Part shown: piece by piece, positions 55,363 to 63,713 of the stretch
Layout: the number at the start of each line of letters is the position of its first letter
Numbering within the stretch: position 1 is the first letter of the stretch
Assembly: GCA_016742215.1 (NCBI GenBank)
Contig: JACVCC010000003.1
Location: forward strand, 310,001 to 374,000
Direction: 5' to 3'
Source of the DNA: Brevundimonas sp.
GTDB lineage: Bacteria > Pseudomonadota > Alphaproteobacteria > Caulobacterales > Caulobacteraceae
Length of the DNA stretch: 64,000 nt
Translations under genes and position numbers: made by a program
Notes under the pieces: model-generated
Databases searched by the model: none
Told to the model about the DNA's origin: nothing
Seen by the model: the letters and a program-made list of their open reading frames with translations, nothing else

Positions 55363-55476
55363 CGCCGCGAGTTGGCCCGAACCAGCCCTTGGCGCAAGGG
55401 GGCGAGTCCTTTCCGGGAGGTTAATCTTTACGAGGCGTTAACTACGGCGGACCGACATATCCGGCAGGCGCCGCGA

Positions 55477-55562
55477 CTTTCCACAGGAAGCTGGCGGCGC
55501 CCCTACATCTTGGGGTTAACCACGCGTTTACACCCTTGATCTGGGCGATTAGCGTTCGAGTC
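55477..55562 (+). promoter_or_regulatory. podJ: podJ upstream region: DnaA-like box, CtrA-like box and GANTC site
   Basis: In order: CTTTCCACA (55477-55485), close to the DnaA box TTWTNCACA; TTAA-CCACGCG-TTTA (55517-55531), one base from TTAA-N7-TTAA; GAGTC (55558-55562), a CcrM site 20 bases before the start. The 5' end of the 220-base gap also holds TTAATC and GTTAAC (55422-55441). This mirrors known control of podJ by CtrA, DnaA, GcrA and CcrM in Caulobacter. Confidence 0.55.
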
Positions 55563-55582
55563 AAAGGTCGGGAGGCGAATCA

Positions 55583-58408
55583 GTGAGCGCAGCCGCGCCG
55601 TGGAGCGTGAAGGGGATTGATCCCAAGGCTCGCGAGATCGCCAAGGACCTTGCGCGTCGCTCGGGCATGACCCTGGGCGAGTGGCTCAACTCCATGATCA
55701 TCGAGGACGGCGACGCCGACGACGGCTACACGCCGCTGCCGCGCCGCGCCCATGCCTCCGACACTTTCGAGCGTCGCGGCCGCAGCCGCCGTCTGGATGA
55801 CGCCTATGGTTCAGGCGGCGAGGCCTGGCAGCGTCTGGAGGCCTCGATCGACGCCATCGCCGCGCGCCTCGAGGCGGCCGAGCGCCGCTCGACTGTCGCC
55901 ATCCAGGGAGTGGATCAGGCCGTTTCGGGCGTGGTCCGCCGGCTGGAGAATTCCGATCAGGAAGGTCGCGCCTACGGCCGTCGCATCGACGACATCTCGG
56001 AGGAGTTGCGCGAGGGCCATCGTCGTCTGCGCAAGTTCGAGCAGGAGACCGGTCCGCGCACGGCCGAGACCTTCGGCAAGGTCGAGGCGGGTCTCGGCGC
56101 TCTCGCGGGTCGCCTGTACGACATAGAGGAGCGTCAGCGCTCAGGCGTGAACGAATTGCGCCAGCGCATGGACGCGGTCGAGAAGGTCGCCGGTCCGGGC
56201 GCAGGGTCGGATCTGCTGTCGCAGGTCGGCGCCCGGCTGGATCAGGCGCAGGCCCGTACGACCGAAGCGCTGCGCGGTCTTGAACGTTCTTTCGCCACGC
56301 TGGATCAGCGGATGCGCGCGGCCGAGACGCGGATGGAGCCCGAAGGCGCGCGTGAGGCCGCCCGGTTCGAGAAGCTGGCCGAGACTCTCGCGCGCCAGAT
56401 GGACGCCAACCGCGCCGAGATGATGCGTCGGCTGGACACGGCGGAGTCCGAGAACCGCATGGAGCGGATCGAGCGCGCCGTGGCCGCGCTGGGCGACCAG
56501 CTGAAGGCGTCGGAAAGTCGCTCGGCCCAGGCCGTCGAGGCCATGGGCCGCGAAGTGCTGCGCATCGCCGAGAACCTCAATGGCCGCGTGGGCCGGATCG
56601 AGAGCGATGGCGAGGCGCGGATCGCGCGACTGGGCGACGCCCTGACCCGTCGCGTCGAGGCCGACATGGGCCGTCTGGCCCAGGGCGTCGAGCAGCGCCT
56701 GATCGCCGCCGACGATCGCCATGCCCTCGCGCTGGAGAAACTGGGCGGCGAGATCACCCGAATTTCGGATCGCCTCAGCGAACGCATCGCCCAGTCAGAG
56801 CGTCGTTCGCAGCAGGCTCTGGAAGACATCGGCCGCCGTCTGTCGGACAGCTCGTCGCGGATCGAGCAGCGATATGACCGCGCTTCGGGTGAACTGGCCG
56901 AGCGGATGCGCCTGTCCGAGGAGCGGACCGCCGCCCTCATCGCCGAGGCCCGCGAGAATATCGATCGGCGCAGCGATGCGAAGGCTGCGCCGGAGCCCGT
57001 TGCGGCCCCGGTGGAAGTTCTGCCGGCGAGCGATGATCAGCCCGACTGGCGCGCCGCCGCCTTCCCGGACGCCGCCTTCCCGGACTCGCCATTCGCGCCG
57101 GCCGCGTTCGATGATCCGGACCCGGTCTATACTGAACAGCAGGCCTGGTCCGCCGATCTGGCTCCGCCGGAGCCCGCGCCAACGCCGGTCTCCGCCTCGC
57201 GCGACGAGCCCCTGACCGCGGACACGGTATTCGACGCCATCATGCGCGGCCCGCTCGCCAGCGCGGAGACGCCCTCCGCGCCGTTCGGCAGCCGGGCGGC
57301 GATCGATGCCCCGGCTGCGCCGGAGGAGGCTCCGCATGTGCCGGTGTTCGCCACCGCGCCGCAGCCCGCGCCGGTCGCCCCGGCGCCGTCCGGGCCGTTC
57401 GGAACAGGCGGAGGCTTTGGCGGCGCGGACGTGTCTGACGCCCTGGCCGCCACCGAGCCGGGCGGCTTCGACGGTGACGACTTCGCCGGCGAGACCGAGT
57501 TTGTCGATCCGCGCGCCTTGCGCGCCGCCGCAGCCCAGGGACGGGCGTCGTCGACCCGGAACACCATCGAGGCGGCTCGCGCCGCCATGGCTGCCCCGGA
57601 GCCTGAAGCGCCGGCGCGGTCGGGCTTCGGTCTGAAGAAGGGCGGCAAGTCCCGTTTGCAGGAGCGCCTGGACAAGCAGGCCTCTCGCGACGGGGGAACC
57701 GTCCGCAAGGCGCTGGGCGCCTCGGCCGTGGCCGTGGTGCTGACCGCCTCGGGCGCGCTGGCGTTCAGCGAGCTGACCGACGGCGGCATCGTCCTGCCGG
57801 GCATGGCGGCCGAAGAGGTCCAGCCTGTGGCCGCCCTGGCGGTCACCTCGGCGCCGAGCGAAGCGGATCTCGCGCGCGGCGCCGAGCTTTACGAACAGGC
57901 CGTCGCCCAGCTCGATGCGGAGGATGCCGCCGGACCGGACACGCTGAAGCAGGCGGCGACGCTCGGCTATGCGCCAGCGCAGCTGCATCTGGCGGGCCTG
58001 TACCAGGACGGCCAGAACGGCGTGCAGAAGAATGCGCCCGAGGCTCGCACCTGGGCGCGGCGTGCGGCCGACGGCGGCGACCCCCGCGGAATGCACGCCT
58101 ATGGCATGTATCTGTTCGATGGTGTGGGCGGCGCCCGCAACCGGGCAGAGGCCCTCAACTGGTTGACCCGTGCGGCCGAGCTCGGTCTGGTCGACAGCCA
58201 GTACAATGTCGCCAAGCTGTACGAGTCTGGCGATGAAGGAATCGCTGCGGATCCTGCGCAGGCCTATGCCTGGTATCTGATCGCCGCGCGCGCCGGGGAT
58301 GGCGACGCCCAGGCGGCGGCCGACCGGTTGCAGGCCTCGCTGTCGACGGCGGATCGCGACAAGGGGCGCGCCGACGCCGAGCGGTTCACGGTCGAACCGC
58401 TCGCCTGA
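55583..58408 (+). CDS. podJ: Polar organelle development protein PodJ
   Basis: 941 residues. The opening WSVKGIDPKAREIAKDLARRSGMTLGEWLN (first part IDPKAREIAKDLARRSG, then MTLGEWLNSMI) is typical of PodJ. Residues about 90-460 are predicted coiled coil (repeated RLDTAE/RIERAV-like heptads). A Pro/Ala-rich disordered stretch (470-690), one membrane helix (GASAVAVVLTASGALAFSEL, about 715-735), then a periplasmic part with SEL1 repeats (YAPAQLHLAGLYQDGQNG, GMHAYGMYLFDGVGG, SQYNVAKLYESGDEG). It localises polar factors and pili. It ends soon after the repeats with no peptidoglycan-binding domain visible. GTG start with GGAGG upstream. Confidence 0.92.
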   Translation: MSAAAPWSVKGIDPKAREIAKDLARRSGMTLGEWLNSMIIEDGDADDGYTPLPRRAHASDTFERRGRSRRLDDAYGSGGEAWQRLEASIDAIAARLEAAERRSTVAIQGVDQAVSGVVRRLENSDQEGRAYGRRIDDISEELREGHRRLRKFEQETGPRTAETFGKVEAGLGALAGRLYDIEERQRSGVNELRQRMDAVEKVAGPGAGSDLLSQVGARLDQAQARTTEALRGLERSFATLDQRMRAAETRMEPEGAREAARFEKLAETLARQMDANRAEMMRRLDTAESENRMERIERAVAALGDQLKASESRSAQAVEAMGREVLRIAENLNGRVGRIESDGEARIARLGDALTRRVEADMGRLAQGVEQRLIAADDRHALALEKLGGEITRISDRLSERIAQSERRSQQALEDIGRRLSDSSSRIEQRYDRASGELAERMRLSEERTAALIAEARENIDRRSDAKAAPEPVAAPVEVLPASDDQPDWRAAAFPDAAFPDSPFAPAAFDDPDPVYTEQQAWSADLAPPEPAPTPVSASRDEPLTADTVFDAIMRGPLASAETPSAPFGSRAAIDAPAAPEEAPHVPVFATAPQPAPVAPAPSGPFGTGGGFGGADVSDALAATEPGGFDGDDFAGETEFVDPRALRAAAAQGRASSTRNTIEAARAAMAAPEPEAPARSGFGLKKGGKSRLQERLDKQASRDGGTVRKALGASAVAVVLTASGALAFSELTDGGIVLPGMAAEEVQPVAALAVTSAPSEADLARGAELYEQAVAQLDAEDAAGPDTLKQAATLGYAPAQLHLAGLYQDGQNGVQKNAPEARTWARRAADGGDPRGMHAYGMYLFDGVGGARNRAEALNWLTRAAELGLVDSQYNVAKLYESGDEGIAADPAQAYAWYLIAARAGDGDAQAAADRLQASLSTADRDKGRADAERFTVEPLA

Positions 58409-58527
58409 CGGGCGCATCCTCGACTTCTGACGCGCAACGGGTTGCTTCGCACGCCCGGGGCGTTCAGACCCGTTTCCACCCGCCGCCTTCCGGCGTCTGA
58501 TCTCTGTTCCAGCCGAAGGCGCGTCCT

Positions 58528-59451
58528 TTGGATATCTATCTGCCGATCGCCGAGGTTTCGGTGAACTGGCCGTTCCTGGTCCTGCTGGGAGCGACGGTCG
58601 GCTTTGTGTCCGGACTGTTCGGCATCGGCGGGGGCTTCCTGATGGCCCCCATCCTGATCTTCCTGGGCATTCCGCCGTCGGTGGCGGTGGCCAGCCAGGC
58701 CAGCCACGTGGTGGCATCCTCGACCTCGGGCGTGATCACCTACACCAGCCAGAAGATGGTCGACTACCGCATCGGCGGAATCATGGCTGCCGGCGGGGTC
58801 GCCGGGGCGCTGCTCGGGGTCGAGCTGTTCCGCTATCTGCGCCTGCTGGGGCAGGCCGATCTGGCGGTCGCCCTGGCCTATCTGCTGTTCCTGGGCGCGA
58901 TCGGCACCCTGATGCTTTACGAGAGCCTCGGCCAGATCCTGCGGCGGGTGCGCGGCGAGATTGTTCCGCACAAGGAGCGTCGCCGTCCCCTGTGGCTGTA
59001 CGGCCTGCCCCTGCGGATGCGGTTCCCGCGCTCGGGCCTGTACATCAGCGTCATTCCGCCCATGGCTCTGGGCGTCTTCGTCGGCATCCTGTCGGCGATC
59101 ATGGGGGTGGGCGGCGGCTTCATCCTGGTGCCGGCCATGCTCTACATCCTGCGGATGAAGGCCAGCGTGGTGGTGGGCACCAGCCTGTTCCAGATCATCA
59201 TCGTGACGGCCATGACGACTGTGCTTCAGGCCGGACGGAACCAGACGGTCGATATCGTGCTGTCGATCATCCTGCTGCTCGGCGGTGTCGTCGGCGCCCA
59301 ATACGGCGCACGCCTGTCCGGGCGCTTCCGGGCCGAGGAGCTGAGGGCGGCGCTGGGCGTCATCGTCCTGCTGGTCGGGATCTACATGGGTCTGGAGCTG
59401 TTCGTCCGGCCCAGTGACCTGTTCTCCTTCGCCCCGGGGGTGCCGGAATGA
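58528..59451 (+). CDS. TauE/SafE-family sulfite exporter-like permease
   Basis: 307 residues, seven to eight helices. The two duplicated halves each show the GxGGG core: VSGLFGIGGGFLMAPIL and LSAIMGVGGGFILVPAML. The start is TTG at 58528 (MDIYLPIAEVSVNW) for lack of an ATG. It overlaps the Alph_Pro_TM gene by 4 bases, the usual coupling of this subfamily in Alphaproteobacteria. Transport of sulfite or a related organosulfur anion is inferred. Confidence 0.88.
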   Translation: MDIYLPIAEVSVNWPFLVLLGATVGFVSGLFGIGGGFLMAPILIFLGIPPSVAVASQASHVVASSTSGVITYTSQKMVDYRIGGIMAAGGVAGALLGVELFRYLRLLGQADLAVALAYLLFLGAIGTLMLYESLGQILRRVRGEIVPHKERRRPLWLYGLPLRMRFPRSGLYISVIPPMALGVFVGILSAIMGVGGGFILVPAMLYILRMKASVVVGTSLFQIIIVTAMTTVLQAGRNQTVDIVLSIILLLGGVVGAQYGARLSGRFRAEELRAALGVIVLLVGIYMGLELFVRPSDLFSFAPGVPE

Positions 59452-60257
59452 TCCAGGCCCTGCCGCCCGAGCCCCCCGCCGTCGTCGCCCCCGCGCCCGC
59501 CCAATCGGTCAGCACGGCCGAGCGTGTGCGTGTCGCAGCCGCCCTGACCGATGCGCGCGTGCAGGTCGACTCCAGCTTCCGCGGCGCGTCGATCGTGCTG
59601 TTCGGCGCAGTCTTTAACCCGACGGATGCCCCGGCCGATGTGGTGGTCGTGGTGCGCGGGCCTGACGCGCCAGTCCGTCTGGTCAAGAAGACGCGCAACA
59701 TGGGCGTCTGGCTCAACAGCCGTCCCGTGCTCTTCGAGGGCGCTCCGGGCTTCTACATGACCGCCTCGACACGGCCGCTGCCGGACATCGCCGAATTCGG
59801 CCAGCTGAGACGGCTGGGCGTGGGGGTGGACCACCTGCGGATCAATGCTCCGGAGGAAAGCCGGACGGTCACGCGTTATGGAGTTCGGGACGTGGTGGTC
59901 AGCCGTCTGGGCGAGGACTACCTCGACTGGCGCCGCGCGGTGATCCGCCTGCGCGAGGCGGCGGCGCTGTACGATACTGATGCCGAGGGGGTCCGGTTCG
60001 TGGATCGGGGCCTGTTCCGCGCCGAGGTCGAACTGCCCGCCGTCGCGCCGACGGGGCAGTATTTCGCCGAGGTCTGGTTATTCCAGGAAGGGGAGCCAGT
60101 GTCGGTCAGCAATCTGACGCTGACGGTCGAGAAGGTCGGCATCGAGCGCGACATCTTCGAGTTCGCGCATCGGCGGCCATGGACCTATGGCGTGCTGTGC
60201 GTGCTGCTGGCGGCGCTGACCGGCTGGGCGGCGAGTCGGATCTTCAGAAGAACCTGA
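59448..60257 (+). CDS. Alph_Pro_TM (TIGR02186-like) membrane protein
   Basis: 269 residues. Sequences such as VDSSFRGASIVLFGAVFNP, DVVVVVRGPDAPVRLVKKTRNMGVW (as PDAPVRLVKKTRNMGVW) and LPPAVAPTG-like ELPAVAPTGQYFAEVWLF match the alphaproteobacterial family found with TauE/SafE permeases. A C-terminal helix (WTYGVLCVLLAALTGWAAS) anchors it; most of the chain would be periplasmic. ATG overlaps the permease stop. Partner-protein role inferred from context. Confidence 0.85.
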   Translation: MIQALPPEPPAVVAPAPAQSVSTAERVRVAAALTDARVQVDSSFRGASIVLFGAVFNPTDAPADVVVVVRGPDAPVRLVKKTRNMGVWLNSRPVLFEGAPGFYMTASTRPLPDIAEFGQLRRLGVGVDHLRINAPEESRTVTRYGVRDVVVSRLGEDYLDWRRAVIRLREAAALYDTDAEGVRFVDRGLFRAEVELPAVAPTGQYFAEVWLFQEGEPVSVSNLTLTVEKVGIERDIFEFAHRRPWTYGVLCVLLAALTGWAASRIFRRT

Positions 60258-60306
60258 GGCCAGCGGGCAGCGGCTGGTCGACCCCCGACACAGACCACAA
60301 AGCAAA

Positions 60307-60332
60307 GGGCCCGCCGCTTTCGCGACGGGCCC
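60307..60332 (-). terminator. Terminator of the 73-residue membrane peptide gene
   Basis: On the reverse strand GGGCCCGTCGC, GAAA tetraloop, GCGGCGGGCCC followed by TTTGCTTTG, 24 bases after the stop at 60357. Eleven pairs with one T.G. Confidence 0.9.
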
Positions 60333-60356
60333 CCACAAATCAGCTTTTTACAGCGA

Positions 60357-60578
60357 TCAGTCGCTTTCGCCGTCGTCGACAACCTGGTCGATGGCGACGG
60401 CGGCCAGAACAGCAACGCCGATGAAGATCAGCGGAGCCGGGATGGCGGCGAATTCTTCCGAAGCGCCAGCGGTGGCGCCGACGCGGTCGGCGATGCGCGG
60501 AGCGGCCTGGTTAGCAGCAGCGGCTTGACCGGCGACGAGCGCCAGACCAACCACCGAAGCGGCGATGATCTTCTTCAT
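60357..60578 (-). CDS. Short exported or membrane peptide (73 aa)
   Basis: MKKIIAASVVGLALVAGQAA is a signal peptide (cut near AAA-NQA), followed by about 20 residues and a second hydrophobic segment (APLIFIGVAVLAAVAIDQVV) ending in an acidic DDGESD tail. The mature peptide would be about 50 residues in the inner membrane. TTGGAGGAC is a very strong Shine-Dalgarno; a consensus promoter with a palindrome and its own terminator show an independently regulated, well-expressed gene. Family unknown to me. Confidence 0.8.
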   Translation of the reverse strand: MKKIIAASVVGLALVAGQAAAANQAAPRIADRVGATAGASEEFAAIPAPLIFIGVAVLAAVAIDQVVDDGESD

Positions 60579-60606
60579 GATGGTAGTCCTCCAAGAGTTC
60601 GGGATG

Positions 60607-60635
60607 TCCATACATTCGCATTTGCGAAGTGGCAA
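60607..60635 (-). promoter_or_regulatory. Promoter of the short peptide gene with a palindrome in its spacer
   Basis: On the reverse strand TTGCCA (60635-60630) and TATGGA (60612-60607) are 17 bases apart. The spacer contains TTCGCA-AA-TGCGAA (60628-60615), a perfect 6+2+6 palindrome, well placed for a repressor or an unusual activator. The transcript would have a leader of about 22 nt. Confidence 0.6.
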
Positions 60636-60661
60636 GCGAAGTTGCGTGTCGTTGATGACAC

Positions 60662-60698
60662 AACTCTGGGAATCAATGAGGGATTCCAGAGTTGAATC
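60662..60698. promoter_or_regulatory. Hairpin with three GANTC sites between hisC and the short peptide gene
   Basis: AACTCTGGGAATC (60662-60674) and GATTCCAGAGTT (60682-60693) pair over 12 bases with one bulged G and a 7-base loop. GAATC (60670-60674), GATTC (60682-60686) and GAATC (60694-60698) are all CcrM-type GANTC sites. It may end hisC transcription (no T-run), or be a methylation-sensitive regulatory element. Confidence 0.5.
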
Positions 60699-60706
60699 AG
60701 GTTCCG

Positions 60707-61795
60707 TCAGGCGGCGGCGAACTCACTCAACGCGTCAAGCACGGCGCGGTTCTGATCATCGGTCCCGATCGTGATCCGCAGGCAGTCTGGCAGGCCGTAG
60801 CCGCCGACCGGGCGGACGATGATGCCTTTGGTGTGCAGATAATCATTGGCGGCGGCGCTGCGTTCGGCGTTGGCGAAGCGCACGAGGACAAAGTTGCCGG
60901 CCGACGGGAAGACCTCGAAGCCAAAGCCCTTGATCGCCTGCGTCAGTCGCGGACGCCAGGTCTCCACCAGATCGCGGGAAGCCTTCTGGTGGGCCTCGTC
61001 GCCGAGGGCAGCGACCGCGGCCTCAAGGCCAGGGACCGAGACGTTGAAGGGCAGGCGGATGCGGTCGACAGCCTCGGCCACCTTCAGCGGCGCATAGCCG
61101 AAGCCGATACGCAGGCCTCCCAGTCCATGGATCTTGGAGAAGGTGCGGGTGACGACGACGTTGTCGGCGTCCTTCGCCAGCGGGAAGCTGGTTTCCCAGT
61201 CCGGAGCGGTGACGAACTCGGCATAGGCCTCGTCGATGACCAGCAGAACGTTCGAGGGCAGGGCCGCATGCAGGCGGCGGGTTTCCTCGGCGGTGTTGTA
61301 GCTGCCGGTCGGGTTCGACGGGCTGGAGATGTAGACGATCCGTGTACGGTCATCGACCTGCTCGAGGATCGCATCGACCTCCGCCTTGAAGCCCGGTTCG
61401 GGGGCCAGCTTGACCGAGGCCTGGTTGGCGAGGGCGGAGATTCGGTAGGCGAGGAAGCCGTACTGGCCGGTGACGATGTTGTCGCCCGGCTGCAGATAGG
61501 TCTGGTTCAGCAGCGCGAAGACCTCGTCCGAGCCGTTGCCGAAGATCAGGCGTTCCGGCTCCAGACCATGATGATCTGCGACGGCGTCGCGCAGCTTGCT
61601 CGCCCGGCCGTCCGGATAGACGTGGATGTTGCCGACCGCCGACTGATAGGCGTCGCGGGCCTTCTGACCGGCGCCAAGGGCGTTTTCGTTCGACGAGAGC
61701 TTCATCGGCTCGGCCACGCCCTCGATCTTCGACTTGCCGCCGACGTAGGGGGCGATATCGAGGATGCCGGGCTTGGGCTGGATCGTGTCGGTCAT
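60707..61795 (-). CDS. hisC: Histidinol-phosphate aminotransferase (HisC-type)
   Basis: 362 residues, class I/II PLP enzyme. KLSSNENALGAGQKARDAYQ (opening), VYPDGRASKLRDAVADHHGL, IFGNGSDEVFALLNQTYL, ISSPSNPTGSYNTAEE, VIDEAYAEFV and the PLP lysine in RTFSKIHGLGGLRIGFGYA identify HisC. ATG at 61795 follows the 61804 gene by 8 bases. In several Caulobacterales hisC lies with chorismate mutase and prephenate dehydrogenase genes and may also serve aromatic amino acids. Confidence 0.93.
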   Translation of the reverse strand: MTDTIQPKPGILDIAPYVGGKSKIEGVAEPMKLSSNENALGAGQKARDAYQSAVGNIHVYPDGRASKLRDAVADHHGLEPERLIFGNGSDEVFALLNQTYLQPGDNIVTGQYGFLAYRISALANQASVKLAPEPGFKAEVDAILEQVDDRTRIVYISSPSNPTGSYNTAEETRRLHAALPSNVLLVIDEAYAEFVTAPDWETSFPLAKDADNVVVTRTFSKIHGLGGLRIGFGYAPLKVAEAVDRIRLPFNVSVPGLEAAVAALGDEAHQKASRDLVETWRPRLTQAIKGFGFEVFPSAGNFVLVRFANAERSAAANDYLHTKGIIVRPVGGYGLPDCLRITIGTDDQNRAVLDALSEFAAA

Positions 61796-61803
61796 GCGGG
61801 CTC

Positions 61804-62487
61804 TCAGAACAGGGGGGCGGCGCCGATCACGCCGGACAGGGCGCCGGGCGCGTTCGCGAGCCGGCTGTCTTCGGCCTGCACATAGCCCGCGAGAACGAAC
61901 AGCTTCAAGCCGCCGCCCACGATCAGCGGCGTGGCGGCAAGTCCGGAGCCCGACAGGGCCGTCACGATCCGGGCGTCGGAAAGGTTGCTGTCGGTGGCCC
62001 AGAAGGTGCGGTCGTTCCCGGTCGGCCCCGGTTGCGCGCGCTGAACCATCAGGGCGCGGGGCTGGCCGGCGCCGTGATCGGGGAGGGCGGCGATGACCCG
62101 GATGTCCGGTTCGGCCAGCAGGCGGCTCCACCAGCTGGAGGAGGGGCTCAAGTCCAGCAGGGCCCGGGCGCCGTCGCGCACCGCGGCGAACGCGGTATCG
62201 GGTCTGGCTGCGAGACGGGCGACCAGACCGTAGCGGTCGGCGGCAAGCACCTGACTGGCGGGACCCCACACAACCAGTGGCGCGCCTGAGGCGGCGTCGA
62301 CGCGTCCCAGCACCGAGCGGATGGCGGCGATCTGCGGCGGGGTCAGACCCGCCAGCGTTTCGCGAAGGGCGATGGCGTCCGCGTCGACCGTGTCGCGCTG
62401 GCCGGCGGCGATCCGAGCCTTCACGGCCTCGGTGATGGCCCGGTCCAGCGCCAGACGTTCGTTGTCGCGAGGCGGCTCTCTCAGCAT
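61804..62487 (-). CDS. Protein of unknown function, possibly chorismate-mutase-related (227 aa)
   Basis: The N-terminal 75 residues are helical (LDRAITEAVKARIAAGQRDT, LTPPQIAAIRSVLGRVDAA), which could be a much diverged chorismate-mutase helix bundle, but the canonical opening motif is absent. The later part contains AVRDGARALLDLSPSSSWWSRLLAEPDIRV (as DGARALLDLSP, SWWSRLLAEPDIRVI) and QPGPTGNDRTFWATDSN, reminiscent of domains that follow chorismate mutase in some alphaproteobacterial proteins. Position next to hisC supports an aromatic-pathway link. Assignment is tentative. Confidence 0.6.
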   Translation of the reverse strand: MLREPPRDNERLALDRAITEAVKARIAAGQRDTVDADAIALRETLAGLTPPQIAAIRSVLGRVDAASGAPLVVWGPASQVLAADRYGLVARLAARPDTAFAAVRDGARALLDLSPSSSWWSRLLAEPDIRVIAALPDHGAGQPRALMVQRAQPGPTGNDRTFWATDSNLSDARIVTALSGSGLAATPLIVGGGLKLFVLAGYVQAEDSRLANAPGALSGVIGAAPLF

Positions 62488-63530
62488 CAGAACAGCCGCG
62501 GCGCCGGCGCCAGGGCGAACGGCCCCAGCCAGGTCCGGCCGTCGCGGAAGCGGATTGTCAGATCGACCGGGCGGTCGCCCTGGATTGCTGTGGCGGCGGC
62601 GGCTCCGGCGGCCCCGACGCGGTTGACCGCGCCCTCCTGCGATCCGGCGAGACCCGAAATCGCGGCGCCCGGCGCTTCCGCGTTGAGCGCCAGGTCACCT
62701 TGCAGACGGCCGTCCGGACCGGCGGACAGGCCCTCGCTGAGGACACGGGCGCGGCTCTCGCCGGCGATCAGTTCGCCCCGGACGTCGGTCAGGCGGCCGC
62801 CGGCCTCGGTCCAGGCGGAGAAGACCCCTGCCGCATTGGGTCCGGCCAAGCGGCTGGCTTCCTGGACCACGCCCTCCAGCCTCAGGGTCAGCTGGCCTTG
62901 CCGGGTCGCGCCCTCGACCGGTCCGCCCGGACGCCCCCGGGCGTCCTGAAGGTTGAACAGGACATCGACGGCGTCGGCGTCCTCATTCTCGCGATGGGGG
63001 CGCGCCTCGAACTGGATCCGGTCGGCCGAGGCGATCGGGAAGGGCTGGGCGTCTTCGTGTGCCGTGAAGACCGGCCGGATCATTTCGACGCGCAGGTCCG
63101 GGAAACGTTCGCGCAGATGGCTGACGCTGAAACGCAGGCCATCGCCACGGACGCCGACCCGGCCCTTGTCCGCGCGGGCCAGGGTCAGGCCATCGGTGGC
63201 CACCACCACCCAGTGGTCAGGGTTCCACGCATTGGCTTCTGCCACCAGCTCGGGAGCAGACAGTCCGTGTCCGGACGGCGCCACGATCTCGGCGTGGGGG
63301 ATGGCGACGCGGGCGCGGAAAGGCCAGCCGGTGGTCGTTACCTCGGCGTGGTTGATGGTCCAGCCGTTCTGCCGCAGCGCCGCTACCTGGGCGTCGAGGC
63401 GGGTCTCGATCTGCTGCACCAGATAGAACCACCACGCCGTCCAGACGACGAGCACGATGCCCGCGATGGTGAAAGGCACGACGATGCCACGGCGGGAATG
63501 ACGTTGGGGGCGTTCGCTATCGTTGGTCAT
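62487..63530 (-). CDS. DUF2125-family membrane-anchored protein (347 aa)
   Basis: After a basic N-terminus, one helix (GIVVPFTIAGIVLVVWTAWW) anchors a large periplasmic domain of AsmA-like beta composition: WTINHAEVTTTGWPFRARVAIPHAEI (as GWTINHAEVTTTGWPFRARV) is the family start, with further repeated strands and NVEAPGAAISGL-type turns. Function unknown. The stop overlaps the next start as TGATG, so DUF2125, the 227-aa protein and hisC form one operon. Confidence 0.85.
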   Translation of the reverse strand: MTNDSERPQRHSRRGIVVPFTIAGIVLVVWTAWWFYLVQQIETRLDAQVAALRQNGWTINHAEVTTTGWPFRARVAIPHAEIVAPSGHGLSAPELVAEANAWNPDHWVVVATDGLTLARADKGRVGVRGDGLRFSVSHLRERFPDLRVEMIRPVFTAHEDAQPFPIASADRIQFEARPHRENEDADAVDVLFNLQDARGRPGGPVEGATRQGQLTLRLEGVVQEASRLAGPNAAGVFSAWTEAGGRLTDVRGELIAGESRARVLSEGLSAGPDGRLQGDLALNAEAPGAAISGLAGSQEGAVNRVGAAGAAAATAIQGDRPVDLTIRFRDGRTWLGPFALAPAPRLF

Positions 63531-63713
63531 TCAGGATCTGGCGCAAAAAACCGGGGTCGGAAATCTGGAACGTCTGAACCGCGAACCGGAGCCGTGAAAA
63601 AGGCGATTCGGGCGTCTTTCTATGGTGAAGCTGCCATCCGGTGACAAGCGCCCGTGGCAGGGAACACGGGCGCCAGGCGGCCGTTCGCCTGTCGGAACAA
63701 ACGGGAGCACGCT

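Noticed and set aside
61804..62487. Confident naming as chorismate mutase
   Set aside because: The typical opening motif with Arg and Asp is missing; only context and a C-terminal resemblance support it.
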